A stretch of DNA of 6,271 nt from Clostridiales bacterium. GTDB lineage: Bacteria > Bacillota > Clostridia > WRLR01. The first letter of the stretch is position 1. Every line of letters begins with the position of its first letter. Position numbers and translations under genes: made by a program. Positions 5,282 to 6,271 of the stretch are shown one piece after another. The stretch spans positions 1-6,271 of the forward strand of contig JAITSR010000383.1 in the NCBI GenBank assembly GCA_031287655.1, written 5' to 3'. The notes under the pieces were generated by a model. It saw only the letters and a list, made by a program, of their open reading frames with translations, ran no database searches and had not been told where the DNA came from.

Positions 5282-6271
5282 TATGGAAATCCGGAATGTA
5301 CGCGGCGTCGGCCGACGCGAGCGACTGCACATAACCTGTGTACAGGCCGCGTCGCAGCATGTGCGACTCGACACGCGCCGCCTCCCGCTTCGTAATCCCG
5401 CGGGCAAGCCCGGCTTCGGGGCCGGACGCGGGCGCGGTTTTCGCGGAGATTTGCGGCGTAAACTGGCTCATCAGGCTGACGGCCACGCCGTGCGGGAGGT
5501 TATCCGCGATCCAATCGAGTACCGCGATAGAGTTTTGCGTATGCCCCGGCAGGATCAGGTGCCGGATCATCAGCCCGCGCCGGATCAGCCCGTCGTCCCC
5601 TAAGGCCGCGGGGCCCGTCTGCCGGAGCATTTCGAGTACGGCAAGGCGCGACACGCCGGGATAGTCCGGCGCGTTTGAATAGCGGGCGGCGAGCTCCGCG
5701 TCCGCGTATTTCATATCCGGCAGATACACGTCGACAAGCCCTTCAAACCGCTTTAGCGTCTCGACCGTTTCATACCCGGAGGTGTTGTAGATCACCGGGA
5801 TACCGCGCAGGAGACCGGAGCGCCGCGCAAACTCGAGCGCGGAGGCGACGCCCCGCGCAAAATGTGTCGGCGTCACGAGATTGATGTTGTGTACTCTCGC
5901 GTCGGCGAGTTCCGCGAAAATTTGCGCGAGCGCGGCGGGACTGACGGGCCCGGGCAGGCCCGCGCTCGCGGAGGCGGAGTCTCCCGTAGTGTCCCCGGCG
6001 TCGGAGCCTTCCGATGCGCCCCCGGCGGAACAGCCTGTTGCGCCCCCGGTGTCGGAGGTCTGCCCGCCGCGCGAGCCGACGGCGCTGATCGCGCCGTTTT
6101 GACAGTACACGCACCCAAGTCCGCAGCCCGCGAAAAACACCGCGCCCGAGCCGCGCCGCCCGCTGATGCAGGGTTCCTCCCAGTGATGGCGCATCCTGCG
6201 CGCGACGACGGGCAGCGGACCCATCCTGCAGTATCCGCGCGCCGCGCCCGGCCGGTCGCCTGCGAGGCGCG
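5277..6271 (-). CDS. PflX/PflA-like radical SAM protein (COG1313 type), 5'-truncated by window edge
   Basis: The minus-strand frame is open from the right edge to TAG at 5277-5279, about 330 residues. The ATG at 6224 is probably internal, because the preceding codons (RLAGDRPGAARGYCRMG) read as conserved family sequence with a GYCRMG element. The true start and an expected upstream Cys motif lie outside. Counting from Met 6224, the radical SAM cluster motif CGLGCVYC has C34, C38 and C41, preceded by HHWEEPCISG and GSGAVFFAG. Further conserved blocks are HNINLVTPTHFA, VIYNTSGYETVETLKRF, DVYLPDMKYA, RHLILPGHTQNS and SLMSQFTPQ. Such proteins bind a 4Fe-4S cluster and cleave S-adenosylmethionine. 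They resemble pyruvate formate-lyase activases, but the substrate of this branch is not established. Residues about 50-92 are a Gly/Ser/Ala/Asp/Thr-rich insertion close behind the cluster loop. The gene converges on the synthetase gene; no shared operon is implied. Confidence 0.9.
   Translation of the reverse strand, partial: RLAGDRPGAARGYCRMGPLPVVARRMRHHWEEPCISGRRGSGAVFFAGCGLGCVYCQNGAISAVGSRGGQTSDTGGATGCSAGGASEGSDAGDTTGDSASASAGLPGPVSPAALAQIFAELADARVHNINLVTPTHFARGVASALEFARRSGLLRGIPVIYNTSGYETVETLKRFEGLVDVYLPDMKYADAELAARYSNAPDYPGVSRLAVLEMLRQTGPAALGDDGLIRRGLMIRHLILPGHTQNSIAVLDWIADNLPHGVAVSLMSQFTPQISAKTAPASGPEAGLARGITKREAARVESHMLRRGLYTGYVQSLASADAAYIPDFHN
5949..6077 (-). repeat. Gly/Ser/Ala/Asp/Thr-rich insertion in the radical SAM protein
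   Basis: Residues about 50-92 counted from Met 6224 are low complexity (GGATGCSAGGASEGSDAG and similar). Relatives usually pass from the cluster loop and QN(x)EIS straight to the helix that here reads SPAALAQIFAEL. On the plus strand the word TGCGCCCCCGG recurs at 6015-6025 and 6039-6049 (24 bp apart). CCCCGGCGTCGGA at 5993-6005 recurs with one change at 6044-6056. These are degenerate 24-27 bp tandem units. The insert includes an extra Cys (C65). Confidence 0.75.

Noticed and set aside
6222..6224. ATG 6224 as the start of the radical SAM gene
   Set aside because: The frame stays open upstream with conserved-looking sequence ending GYCRMG, so the Met is internal and the true start is outside the window.

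Overview
The window reads as a chromosomal segment of an anaerobic, GC-rich member of the Clostridia (Bacillota). This is inferred from the gene content: a TGS-domain nucleoside kinase, an XRE-cupin regulator paired with a medium-chain-type acyl-CoA synthetase, a PflX-like radical SAM protein, and a PF09820-type AAA-ATPase-like protein. It also fits Shine-Dalgarno sites at most starts. No rRNA, tRNA, CRISPR array, insertion sequence or transposase is visible.

Layout: (1) 1-755, minus strand, the N-terminal ~251 residues of an AAA-ATPase-like protein that runs off the left edge. Its DNA is clearly lower in GC than the rest. (2) 756-1024, a divergent intergenic region with an extended -10 promoter reading left, a sigma70-like promoter reading right, and a 9-bp direct repeat. 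(3) 1025-2812, plus strand, a TGS/uridine-kinase-like nucleoside kinase, followed after 12 bp by an XRE-cupin regulator (2825-3391). (4) 3392-3493, a 102-bp gap with four TTCAC/GTGAA half-sites spaced by whole helical turns. (5) 3494-5254, plus strand, an AMP-forming acyl-CoA synthetase. (6) 5277-6271, minus strand, convergent, a radical SAM protein of the PflX/PflA-like group, whose N-terminus is cut off by the right edge.

How the genes may work together: the cupin regulator sits directly upstream of the synthetase and probably controls it, plausibly through the phased half-sites in the gap. The kinase is probably co-transcribed with the regulator. The functional link between nucleoside phosphorylation and acyl-CoA formation is unknown. 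The radical SAM gene is transcribed towards the others and is probably an independent unit.

The most unusual signal is not a gene. Three of the four GC-rich proteins (kinase, synthetase, radical SAM) each carry a 30-45 residue low-complexity insertion in an otherwise conserved domain. In the kinase it is a clean six-copy heptapeptide (21-bp) tandem repeat. In the other two it is Ala-rich or Gly/Ser/Asp-rich, with repeated DNA words. This suggests a lineage-wide expansion of repeats inside permissive loops of housekeeping enzymes. I see no clear previously undescribed defence or mobile system here.
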